Positions 31,990-41,801 of a DNA stretch of 43,971 nucleotides are shown piece by piece. The notes under the pieces are model-generated. The model saw only the letters and a program-made list of their open reading frames with translations, searched no databases and was not told the DNA's origin. The first letter of the stretch is position 1. Each line of letters starts with the position of its first letter. Source of the stretch: Chara braunii (taxonomy: Eukaryota > Streptophyta > Charophyceae > Charales > Characeae). A program made the position numbers and the translations under genes. The stretch spans positions 1,094,413 through 1,138,383 of the forward strand of contig BFEA01000259.1 in assembly GCA_003427395.1 (NCBI GenBank), read 5' to 3'.

Positions 31990-34600
31990 CAGGGTACAAT
32001 TCCTTCTAACAATCTGCTTTCATACAATCAACAAAGCTGAAACTGAACTTGATGGTCATTCATTTACTTAGTCTGATTCAGTGTCCTGAAGGTCAAACAA
32101 AAGTCAAAGTATCCAGTCAGCGATGCAATGGGAAATACAGATAGGGGTTATACCTGGGTTTATAGAAGAAAAACAACAGTTACCTTTCAATTCCCTGCCT
32201 CCAGGACTCCTCCTGAGTCCCGGCAGAGCTCCCGCAATCGGTGGGGCGAACCTCCCACAGAGGCCTTCGCGCGGATCACGGGTTGCAATCCCGCCTGCCA
32301 CCTTCCTCTCAGAACCAATAGACTAGACTCAGAGTAAGAAGGGCAGAAGAAGACGGTTGTCAGACTCTCAGATCCAAGGAGGGTGCTCTCAGACTCGTAG
32401 GAGAGAGCCTTGGTACCTTCAGCGCCTGAGGGCCCCGCAATGGCAGCTAAAGTAGTAACAGCTCGGTCAACCGGGAGTCAAACTTCTGACCTCAAATCCT
32501 CCACACGAACCCTCAACCCGGAGCAATAGTCCCCATCCCCTTACCGCTACTTCTCAAAACCTCCACCAATAGCTCTTATTCACTGCCCAATCACTCTTCT
32601 AAGTCCAATAGTCGCTGCACGTTAGCTGTAACGGCCAGCGGCAGTATGTAATGGTACGCAGCAGTATGCCGCAGTAGGAGGCAGCCAGCCACAGGCAGGT
32701 ACACAGCTCAGCAACTACTGTAGCCCTGCCAGTCGCCGCGCCTGTCGGAGGGCACGCAAGTCATGATTGCGTAGACTGCTGCCAACACCCGGCCCATACC
32801 CAATCTATGACCAGAATGGGTAACACACCACTCAACCATGCGATCTACAATCTCGCAGGCCACCAGCCGCAATTTTATCTTGGTTCAGTCACCCGAGAGG
32901 CAGGGCAATCTATAGGCAGGTGTCCAAGCCCCAGCCCAACCTGCAGTTCCCTGCTCCTCCGCTCCACAGTTTGCACCAAACCGAAGCGCATTCCGCAAAC
33001 CTGGTATCCCTTACCACGACCCCACGTTTCACTGCATCGTGCGTCGGGACGTTTTGCGTGCTGGTTGAGCAGGTACGTCTCCGGGCTCGCCGCCCGTCCT
33101 TCTCTTTTTCTCAGTTCTTACTCTTATCGGTCCATTGCATCCGGCTGCTCCCTACAACCAGCTCCATGCGGTCCCCGTGGTTACCAACAGTCAGCCCAGA
33201 CATGACACGTGCCACAAACACAAACAATGTTCTGGCTGTGCAGTCCCATGCAGGGCCAGCATGCCGACGGAGGAGGCGATGAACTCCCCGGTCTTAATAG
33301 CAACCTTTGTCCCTTGCAGTTGCAACGCCAAATCGTGCCCTGCCACAGTCCCCCGCAGCTTGCCTCATACTACTTCTACCAACAGAGTGGGCAAAATCGG
33401 TTGTATCTACCGCTCAAACGTGGTCGAATCCGGCGTTGCTGACCGCCCTGTTCTCCAGGTAAGTCCTCCTTGTCCTTCTCACTCGTGATACCCCAGGTAA
33501 ACTCTCATACCTCATGGCCAACTTCTCACTATCCCCATCGAAGGGAGGAGCAACTCGGATGAATCCCCCCCCTTTTGCCCTCGAACATGGGAAGATATAT
33601 CGCCACTTCGAAGTTGTTTCTCCCGTGCGCAGACTCTCACCATTATAATAGCAAGATCACTTACTAACCTCGAAATCTAATCCCGTAGTCAGATTCGCCC
33701 TGCCCAAAGCTGCACCCTGCGCATTTCCTCCCGCACGGACTCATTAAGATACGAATGAGGGACTTTCTTTCCCTTCCGCCACACCCATCTTCTACTCACT
33801 ACCTTTCTTCTTCTAATTCCTATTCTACTAACGCGCTATTAACACTAAGGACATATTCAGATTTGCCATGCCGAGAAATCCTTATTTAGAATCTCTGCCC
33901 GCCCGTCCCCATCTCCGAATGTACCTGGTCGAGAAACCAAGCCAGGTTCGTTCCCTTCTTACTAACCTCTATTTACTCACTTCCAGACTGAACTAACGCG
34001 AGATTCGAGGTCGCCCACCCCGAAAACCCCTACCTACACCTCCCCCTTGCCCGTTCCTACCGAGGCTCGAGTAGCGTTCTCGATCTCCCTTTTCCTCCAT
34101 ACCTGCCATCACCAACAGCTCCGCGGACAGTATTTTCTTACTAACTTTTCGTATACTAACTTTCTTGCTACTCCGATCGCATCAACGGATTCGCCCTAGG
34201 CAGAAAACTCAGTTTAACATCTTAGATCTCACAAATCGGTCATATAATGACCAAGTTTTCTCGATTCTACTCTCCCTCCTTTGCTACCTCCGACCATATC
34301 CTAGCGCACGGATTTCTTCACCAACCTCTAAATCTATTAACCCAACTCTAAGACTGACCACAAAATCGGGTTCGCCCGATTCTAAAACGTCAAAATCAAC
34401 CCTTTCCCCGCCCGATTCCATCGAGGATTAGGCGGGCTTCACACTTTCCCTCACCACTCACTCCCTTCATAGCCCGCTCATCCCCCGCACGCCCCCTCAC
34501 TGTGTCCGAATGCACCTTCCGCCGGGGCCCGTCCGGATTCACCTGTCAATCCTCCTTCGTCTCCGTCCTCCCTCACTGTATGCGTCAGCGTGGCCCTCCG
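31990..34600. other. Interior of the giant element, no recognised coding content
   Basis: I find no RT, integrase, protease or RNase H motif in any frame. On the minus strand a weak Cys/His motif (CVCGTCHVWADC near 33195-33235) resembles a damaged zinc knuckle, but its spacing is wrong. The open frames are short and scattered over both strands. Confidence 0.5.
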
Positions 34601-34610
34601 GTGCTACTCG

Positions 34611-34662
34611 GTCCGACAAGCAGCCGAGTGCCAAAAGTGCCAAAGGCGCTCGGCTATCGGAC
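34611..34662 (-). repeat. Imperfect hairpin downstream of the snRNA composite
   Basis: On the minus strand GTCCGA (34662-34657) and AGCCGAG (34655-34649) pair with CTCGGCT (34628-34622) and TCGGAC (34616-34611). A TTTT lies in the loop. It could be a terminator-like or 3' stem structure of the composite. Confidence 0.65.
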
Positions 34663-34873
34663 TCCCCCAACTTATGCGTGTCACCCCGGGCCGAGCCGAT
34701 CTCCTCTGTACCGGCCGTCCCTTGCACAGGGACCGTGCTAATCTTCTTTGTAGCGTTCCCCCGATGGACCACGGATCAGATGTTAAACTGATCAGAACCG
34801 ATACTACGCTTGATCTTAGTCAAACGGCCGAGGGAGATATTTCGTTCCGATTTTAACACATGTCCCGAAGGAC
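34662..34873 (-). pseudogene. Chimeric snRNA: U6 5' part, U2 5' part, two U6 3' parts
   Basis: Read on the minus strand. 34873-34842 matches the U6 5' stem and following bases (GTCCTTCGGGACAT, TTAAAATCGGAACGA). 34840 to about 34762 matches U2 from its first base: ATATCTCCCTCGGCC, CTAAGATCAAGCGTAGTATC with the branch-site-pairing GTAGTA, and CAGTTTAACATCTGATC. 34759 to about 34716 returns to U6 (GGAACGCTACAAAGAAGATT, AGCACGG, CCCTGTGCAAGG). 34713-34660 is a second U6 3' part (GTACAGAGGAGATC, GGTGACACGCATAAG). GGAACG is present at both U6/U2 junctions. The U2 Sm site is absent and the ACAGAGA boxes are altered, so it is most likely a pseudogene. Confidence 0.85.
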
Positions 34874-34879
34874 TCGACC

Positions 34880-36420
34880 GGGGCAATGCCCCGCAGCTTC
34901 CCCAAAGGCCACGCGGCCTCCCTCCCCTCAGCGTTCCAATGGGCCTACCCACACACAAACATCTCACAGCAGATCGTGGTTGGCGGACGGTGCACCCGCA
35001 GGGGGTTCCCGCCACTCAGGTCTCTTCTGCCTCGTGGGCTAAATCACCCCCACCCTGGCTCGCATGCGGCCCCAACTTTGCAGATGTCCCAAAGGACAGA
35101 ATCCTAAGCCATGGGGCCAACCAGCCCCAGGCGTTTCAGCAAATTTGGGCTTACCCTTTGAGTTCCTTCTTCTGGGTCCGAACACAGGCATGTATTTCAA
35201 CAATTCACGGGTGTACGGCTGAGCTAGGGCTATAGGCCGTAAAAGTAGCCACGGCCCCACGTCCCGCCCGCGACACCTCGTCTCAGGGCAAAACGGGGCG
35301 CGGCTGTGGCGCAGCCGCAAAAACAGTTTGTAATTGCACTTCAGGCAACATACTCCACGTGACCCAGCCTTAGGCCCGACATCGCGCCCCAGAGTGGGAT
35401 GCGAGTAGACAAAAATAAGGAGGAGATTTAAAAGGATAAAAAAATAATAAAACTAGAACGGGGAAATTAACGGGTAGCCCTACAGATCGTGCCCATCGAT
35501 AAAACCAGAGGGGGATAGCCCCACTGGGCCCTCAACCCCATTAGTTCCTTCCGCGACGCTCCGTTGCGGTTGCCGCGCCGATGCCCGCTAACCTCGATCC
35601 CCGAACCTCCATATCGTCAACCCAATGTCGTAACCTATGGGGCTAAGCCCAAACCTTAGACCAGCGCCCGCAGAGTACCATACAAGGCAGTGCGGCGCGG
35701 CGCTTTGGTCCAACAAACCGGCCGCGCGGCTCCCAGTGCCCGTGCCAGCTCGCTTATACCGTGCCATAATCGCCCCGCGCGCCATCCTACGACACCCCGC
35801 TCACCACACGAAGTCGTGCCACCGTTGCCGATGCCATCGTCAGGGTCGTCCTCCGCACGCGCACTTGACTCGGTCAAACGTAGCCATCAAAAGGTATCCC
35901 CTAGATCCTAGTTTAATCAGGAGTAACCAAAAATAAAACTTAAAGATAAAAGTAAAAATAAACAGACCGGCGTCCGCGCCGGTTCCGTAACCAACATTAG
36001 GGGATGAATCACGTGCGCCTTAAACCTGCGCGCCCACGCACTCTTTACTATAGTCAACCATCCAGTCAACATAAATCACAGACGCCGTTGCGCCTAGCGT
36101 GGTATACTTAGACTTTTAAACCAAACTATCTTCTGTCGCTTGCAAAAACGAGGGCGGATACCCTTGTAAGGGTATTCGCGCCGACAGCTTACCGGACCAT
36201 ATTAAGCGACGTCCCCGTCGCATCGCCAAATCAGAAGGCTATAAATTCATTCAAACTCCAAATGCTGACGAAAAAAGGGACCAATCCAATTAATCGAGAA
36301 ATTGGGGTAAAAGTTGTCATCCATTTATACTTACCCACAAGTACACCACAACATATCACTGGGTCTTTAGTTAACCCTTATCTTTTTAGGATGAACCTCC
36401 CCAGGACCTCTTTTAAAACA
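34880..36420. other. Interior of the giant element, GC-rich, no gene recognised
   Basis: Open frames occur on both strands without known motifs. A 12-bp hairpin with one mismatch (GCGGATACCCTT/AAGGGTATTCGC) lies at 36154-36179. Confidence 0.5.
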
Positions 36421-36539
36421 CCTTCATTTTGAAGATGAGTCTTCCAACAAAACCATATCAGCCCCTTTTCTCAAAAATCTGAATGGGTCTTAATCCATAA
36501 AAAATTTCCAGTCATGGAAGTCACTGCCGCAGACCAGAC

Positions 36540-36850
36540 TGTTTGCAGCCTCCAATAAGGTTAGTGAAGGGTCCTTGACGCCGGCGGGTCTCCCTGCCGC
36601 AGGGCACCTTTACTAGCCCTTTTTGTGACTAAGCAAAGAATCCTGATTCTGGCGGCTCGTCCCTTACCCTCTGTCGCGCACAAAACCCACTTGCGATTCA
36701 CAACCAGAGGCCAAGACATGAGGGGTTTCTGATTCTGGCGGGTTTCCCGGCCGCAGAAGACGGCCCTCACCGGCAGCTGAGAACCAACAAGGTGGAACTT
36801 GCTGATTCTGGCCGAGGATAAAATTCTTCCCAAATCTTCCAGGCAAACAT
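36540..36850. repeat. Degenerate repeats of a GGCGGGTYTCCCNGCCGCAG word
   Basis: CGGCGGGTCTCCCTGCCGCAG near 36582 and TGGCGGGTTTCCCGGCCGCAG near 36736, with TGATTCTGGC also at 36643, 36729 and 36802. No coding function. Confidence 0.6.
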
Positions 36851-36947
36851 GGTTCTTTTCGTCAGACTTTATCACTCATCAGTCAGCTCACCATGCCCCA
36901 AATCAGTTCACTCACCTTTGAAGGTGAGTCTTCCAACGACCAAAATC

Positions 36948-37165
36948 ATCCCCTTTTCCAAAAACCCAAGGGGATCTCAACTTGGAGCTAAACACCCCCT
37001 CTCTCGAAAATCACGAGGGGTCCCATTACAGAACAAAACACCCCCTCTTCCAAAAATCACGAGGGGTCTCATCACAGAATAAAACACCCCCTCTTCCAAA
37101 AATCACGAGGGGTCTTATCATAAAATCAAACATCCCCCCCCTCTTCTTCCAAAAATCTAAGGGGG
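36948..37165. repeat. 46-bp tandem array of hairpins with covarying stem
   Basis: Stem starts at 36950, 36996, 37042, 37088 and about 37135. Unit 1 pairs ATCCCCTT with AAGGGGAT; units 2-4 pair CCCCTC with GAGGGG; unit 5 pairs CCCCC with GGGGG. The loop CTTCCAAAAATCAC is conserved. An isolated relative lies near 36466. Confidence 0.85.
37133..37150 (-). promoter_or_regulatory. Candidate polypurine tract of the giant element
   Basis: The minus strand reads GGAAGAAGAGGGGGGGGA followed by TG, which is what a PPT next to an LTR start should look like. It lies about 0.9 kb downstream of gag. It overlaps the last unit of the hairpin array, so the purine run may be incidental. Confidence 0.4.
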
Positions 37166-38038
37166 TCTCACTATGAAACAAACATCACTGAGAGGCCAGC
37201 TTATGGGTCCTCATCACATCCAACCAATCAACGATCAGCATGGTAAGCGTTTGAGGCTCATGGGCTCGTAAATCTTCTAAAATCTTCACAACTTTTCACG
37301 AACAGACTGCACTCCCTCCCCTTATACTTTGTCCCCTCAACTGCCCGTAAGCAGGTCACATGAGTATACCGAGGAGTAGACAGTTTCACATGTCACATGT
37401 TCACACATCTTTCACACAAAGCCAACATTCATCAGGATAAACCACACAAGTGAGAGTGATAGTGATCGTCACAAAAACCAAGCCTCATAGGGTTTCAACT
37501 CAATATGTACACCAGGATAAAATGTCTCTCTCAAAACTAACATAGGTACCCAGCCCTCATACCCCACTCTGTTGGGTAACCCACGTCTCGAACACACGAG
37601 TACCTCGGAGTATACCCAATCATACACAAAATTTCAAAGCACACGAGTCTATCCAAATACGCCAACATATCACACATCTGGATACAACCATCTAAATCAC
37701 ACCAAAGGAGGAAACAATTGATTCGTCCAGTACTACAATCTGCATATGTACAAATGGACCAGCTAGTCGTGACTACACCTAAATGTACACATCTCTAGCT
37801 CAGTCCTTATATACAAGAAGCTTTGAGCCTATCGACGTATAGACGAACCAGTCCCCACTCACTCATTGCCTCCTGGCCTGACCTATATGGTCGGGCCTTA
37901 CTCCTATCTACCGCCCAAGTTACTTTACCGGACCATTATTGCGAGGGTTTCCCTCCAATCTGTCTCCCCTCTTCCACAGCCAATTCTCATTGTCTAAGTC
38001 GTCTGGACTCAATGCATCTACCTTCAGCCGAGCCTACA

Positions 38039-39142
38039 CTATATCGGGTCGGTCGCGTCTCTTCCCTTATCATTCCTTTCATTTTCTTCCCTTCGAGCTC
38101 GTCTCGCTTCCTTACACCTGCGAGGCGTATGGTCCGTCTCCCCACAGCAATTATACACAATTATCGACCACTGCTCTCGCCGCCTCTTACTTTTCCGACT
38201 TGCCCAACTAGAAGCTGGTACCATCTTCTTGTCACTACTTTCTCCCCTTGGATCAGGTGCAGCGGGAGGTTGGGCTGCCCCAGCTTCCTCCTGGCTTTCT
38301 TGCCCTTCTTGCCCTTTCCTGCTTGGAATGTCAGTCGTCCTCTCGCAGGTAGGGATCACGACATTCTTTGCCTTATTCTGCACCTCTTCTTTCATGGCAG
38401 GTGACTCACGTTTTCTCCCTTCACCTCACCTACGATTTCGCCCGCTCGCCCTACCATCCTTCTGAGGCTCATCGTTCACGCCTCCAGACGTGTCAGCCGC
38501 CAATCCATCTGTCCTCTTGCCAGCCTCATTCCTTTCACAGTCTCTTAACGCCTTCCTTCTTCTGGCTTCGCGTAGGATGTGGCAAAGGTACTGATCAAAA
38601 TCTTCTCCCACAAAATTCTCTCGTATCTTGTCCCATATAAATCCTCTCGTCCCGCGGATCAGGTCTCGCTGCTCTTCACCCGTAAAATGCATAAGGAATA
38701 AAAAACACTTGTCATGCTCAGACAGTCCCCAGACCTTGTGGGAAGCGCGTTCATACTCCATCAGAAAATGCCTCGCTGACTTGTAGTCATATCGATCCAT
38801 CTTCTCGAGGTCCTCTCTGGTCAACTGTTCCTCTCCCAGTCGGTACTTACTCATCATGCCATTATTAAACTTCTTTCATGGTAATCCTGCTTTCCTGATC
38901 ACTTCACCAACATTCTCCTGTAGGTCAACATGGATATACCTTATGACCTCCTTCAACATCCGCTCCTCATTCCACTCACACTGGACCGCTATCTGCTTTA
39001 ACTTGCTAAGGAAGCTAGAGACGTGGTTACCGTCGAAGAAACCGATCTCCTGCTCCCAGTCCCGCATGCTGAGCAAATCAACAAACTTCTCGGCCCCAAT
39101 CCTTTCTTGAGGGTCCTCCATCTCGGGTTCCTTCGACCCCAT
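38039..39142 (-). pseudogene. Gag of the giant LTR element, two in-frame stops
   Basis: One reading frame from ATG 39140-39142 to TAG about 38039, interrupted by TGA near 38876 and TGA 38426-38428. About 365 codons. The N-terminal half (FFDGNHVSSFLSKLKQIAVQ, MLKEVIRYI, FLMEYERASHKVWGL, FLMHFTGEEQRDLI) has the helical pattern of Ty3/gypsy gag. The C-terminal part is basic and ends with a knuckle, YNCCGETDHTPRRC, in which the first Cys ligand is replaced by Tyr (TAT). Gag makes the particle and binds RNA. No protease or RT follows. Its start lies just after a likely intron acceptor. Confidence 0.75.
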
Positions 39143-39148
39143 CACCTG

Positions 39149-39235
39149 CTGAACAAACAACGATCAGTTAGGGTCGAGACCCGATGAGAGTCACGCGTAT
39201 AGAATCTATCATACTAGTCTCATCTGTACACTTAC
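39149..39235 (-). other. Candidate 87-nt spliceosomal intron before the gag ATG
   Basis: On the minus strand: donor AAAG/GTAAGT at 39235, branch-like CTAAC near 39170, a T-rich stretch TGTTTGTTCAG and acceptor CAG at 39149-39151, or three bases later. The gag ATG lies 7 bases past the acceptor. All the consensus pieces of a short plant-type intron are present in the right order. Confidence 0.55.
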
Positions 39236-39283
39236 CTTTACAATACTATTAACAATATACATTGTATACAGGCAGGGTTTCTC

Positions 39284-39860
39284 ACACAAATGGTTAACGG
39301 GGACCTCCATTTTCAGCTCTTGACTAATGAGACCAAAACTGAAATTAGGGTTTGGGGGTCAAATTTTTGTTTTTTTGTTTTTTTGTTTTTTTGCCTGTTT
39401 TTGTTTTGGTTTAAGGTTGCTGTCTGCCAAATTTTGTATTATTTGGGTTATTAGAATTTGTATTGTTGGGAGGCCTGAAAATCCTGAAATTTGGATGACG
39501 TGTTTCACGCCAAAATTGCCTGAAAATGCACTTTTGGGTTGNCTCCCCCTCACCCTCTCGCTACCTGACTTCACTGCATCAGCAGCACAAATGGTTAACG
39601 GGGACCTCCATTTTCAGCTCCTGACTAATGGGACCAAAACTGAAATTAGGGTTTGGGGGTCAAATTTTTGGTTTTTTGGTTTTTTGTTTTTTTGCCTGTT
39701 TTTGTTTTGGTTTAAGGTTGCTGTCTGCCAAATTTGGTATTATTTGGGTTATTAGAATTTGTGCTGTTGGGAGGCCTGAAAATCCTGAAATTTGGAAGAC
39801 ATGTTTCATGCCAAAATTGCCTGAAAATGCACTTTTGGGTTGCTGTTTTATGTGTTTTTA
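39284..39860. repeat. 302-bp tandem duplication in the gag leader
   Basis: CACAAATGGTTAACGGGGAC begins two copies at 39284 and 39586. Each continues with CAAAACTGAAATTAGGG, T-rich words and GGAGGCCTGAAAATCCTGAA. The copies are about 95% identical. Between them (39549-39585) lies a 37-bp match to the chromovirus LTR. Confidence 0.85.
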
Positions 39861-40138
39861 ATTTTTTTTTTTTTTTTTTTTTAAATATGTTAGTAAGAAG
39901 TGCAGTCTATACATTGGTGTGGAGTTTGCTTGAAATGGCCTTATGGTTTTCTTATAAATTGACCTGAAAAATGGGGGGTCGGTTAACCTTCTCTCGTTTC
40001 TCAAGGCTAATCATAGGCAGACAATAGTAATCACTACGACAGTAGGTAGCGAGAGGCCTATAGTCAAGTCTGAAGGAGAGCACTTTAGTAGACGGTAAAA
40101 GGATCCTTCTATCGGTACACTGCTGTCCATAGCCCGTC

Positions 40139-40822
40139 CTAGTCTTCAATTTCCTCATTTGGATCATGAGAAATGGCATATACGTCCACTATACTGGCCA
40201 TGTTCCTGAGCCACCGACCAGAAGGCAAGAATTTCGGGTCTAAGTACAGACCATATATCAGTTCACATGTATATCGTCCATACTCCCAGTCTAGCACCCT
40301 CATAGCAGCTTCAGCTGCCGCCTCTATCCTCGCCTGCCCACCAAAGTTCTTCTCCATGAGGAACTCAGGCAGGGTGACTCGCAGTGGAGCTGACGGTAGC
40401 GGGAACTCCCCAGAGCACTTAACGTCTACATGGGTTAGTACTCGCTCTTCTCCGTCACGAGACACTTCTCTCGCCCACTTTGTTGCAACAGCCTCGGCTA
40501 CCCTCAGAGGCCTACCAAGCAGGCTTCCATGCCCAAACGCCAACTCTATCCCATGCTCGACCTAAAACGTGGCTGAGGCATACAGGGTCACCCTTATAAT
40601 TGCGCATTCTTGCTGGTCATCGAACCCAGACTCGATCCAGACAAAGATGTCCGTGTTCATCAATATGCCACACCATGATGAGAAGTACTCTCCTTCTCTG
40701 ACCCGCCTGGGTAAAGACACCTCGAGCCCTCCCTCTTTCTCAACTGGCCCGAGCATACGCGGGTCTTCCCGTGCATAAGGCATCCTAAGTTGCCTTTGCT
40801 TTGTCTGGGTTCTGCCCATCAT
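40139..40822 (-). pseudogene. Leader ORF of unknown function, one in-frame TAG
   Basis: A single frame from ATG 40820-40822 to TAG 40139-40141 with one internal TAG at 40562-40564, about 228 codons. The composition is that of a soluble globular protein (for example IFVWIESGFDDQQECAIIRV, ARIEAAAEAAMRVLDWEYGR). I see no signal peptide, membrane segment or known motif. It lies between the PBS and gag on the element's sense strand, where LTR elements rarely carry genes. The TAG could be a decay mutation or a read-through site. I cannot name a family. Confidence 0.55.
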
Positions 40823-41039
40823 AGACAAATGTCCAGCATGCGTCTTTCGTTATTTAAACTGGCAATCCCTACCCCTCTTGGAAGAGCGACCCAAACGCAC
40901 AGGCTAAATGTCAGCCCTGAGTCAAATGCTGGACTGGAGACATGCATATAAATTTCTACAAACTGATAAAATCCCAAGTATAATCCCCATAAAATAACCC
41001 GCACGAAATACTCCTGAAAAGGGATATCTACTTAAACGT

Positions 41040-41780
41040 ATAACTTCACATGATGGGGCGTAAACTAGGCTTACAGGGTCTGACATCCGTTACTACCCAC
41101 CGTTCCCTTAAAGGTAAGCAAAATAGTCTAGCTCTTTCATTGCTACTCCAACTCCCTCTAGAATTAGACGTCCTTTACGTAAGGAGGGTATTACCCAAAC
41201 TCACTGCGTCCTATAGCAGAACAACCGCTTAGAATCTAGACTCAAACATCTAAGTTCATACACATAATATCCTTCAATTGCCCTTAACCTACTTCTCCGC
41301 AAAGCGCACAGACGATTTCTAACCTACCACCTAGGAGAGGATCTATACCTTCAACTCTTGACAAAGAAATATTATCTCATTCATCCTTAGCTCTATCCTG
41401 ATGCAACCGTATTACGGTGGTTTCCCAATTACTCAACCGACTCTTACGGCGGTCAAAAAGGGTACATCATAGGGCTAATTCTCACAATAGCCATGCTTAA
41501 CCTTAGCCACGCCAAGCACGCAGAGCACCGCCCAGGCCTGCCAACTATTGGATCAGAAAGGTTACCAATCACAAATACCATCATGTTGGTTAAAGCCGGT
41601 GAACGTAGAATCAAAACACTTATCACCCTCGAGTCACTCATACCACAGTAATCCAAATCCGGTCACATCAATCAAGGTCACATCGACTAACAATAAAACT
41701 CAAAGACTTCATACTTTGCCTAATTCTCACATTCCCATACCCGGATGTCGTTCCACCAGGGACAATGGTAGGCAACCGTT
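41040..41780. other. Leader between PBS and the leader ORF, nothing recognised
   Basis: About 0.75-0.95 kb without a convincing frame or repeat. Confidence 0.5.
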
Positions 41781-41799
41781 ATCCCCGGCAGCGGCGCCA
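41781..41799 (-). promoter_or_regulatory. Primer binding site, tRNA-Asp type
   Basis: The minus strand reads TGGCGCCGCTGCCGGGGAT from 41799, two bases inside the LTR end at 41802. This is close to the PBS TGGCGCCGTTGCCGGGG used by plant Athila/Tat-type elements and matched to tRNA-Asp. It fixes the element's orientation and the LTR boundary. Confidence 0.85.
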
Positions 41800-41801
41800 C
41801 C

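Noticed and set aside
33190-33240. CVCGTCHVWADC as a second zinc knuckle
   Set aside because: Cys and His spacing does not fit CX2CX4HX4C, and the surrounding frame is broken. Left as unproven.
34662-34873. Functional U2 or U6 gene
   Set aside because: The composite order, altered ACAGAGA boxes, missing U2 Sm site and absence of a recognisable plant snRNA upstream element argue against a working gene.
34807-35235. Plus-strand frames over and beyond the snRNA composite
   Set aside because: They run antisense to the snRNA match and show no domain.
31003-37165. CRISPR-like reading of the hairpin arrays
   Set aside because: The genome is eukaryotic. In the first array the conserved part is the loop and spacing is irregular; in the second there are no unique spacers. 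No cas-like genes.
38856-39110. Plus-strand frame antisense to gag
   Set aside because: The minus-strand frame has clear gag-like features and continues in phase over about 1.1 kb; this one is its shadow.
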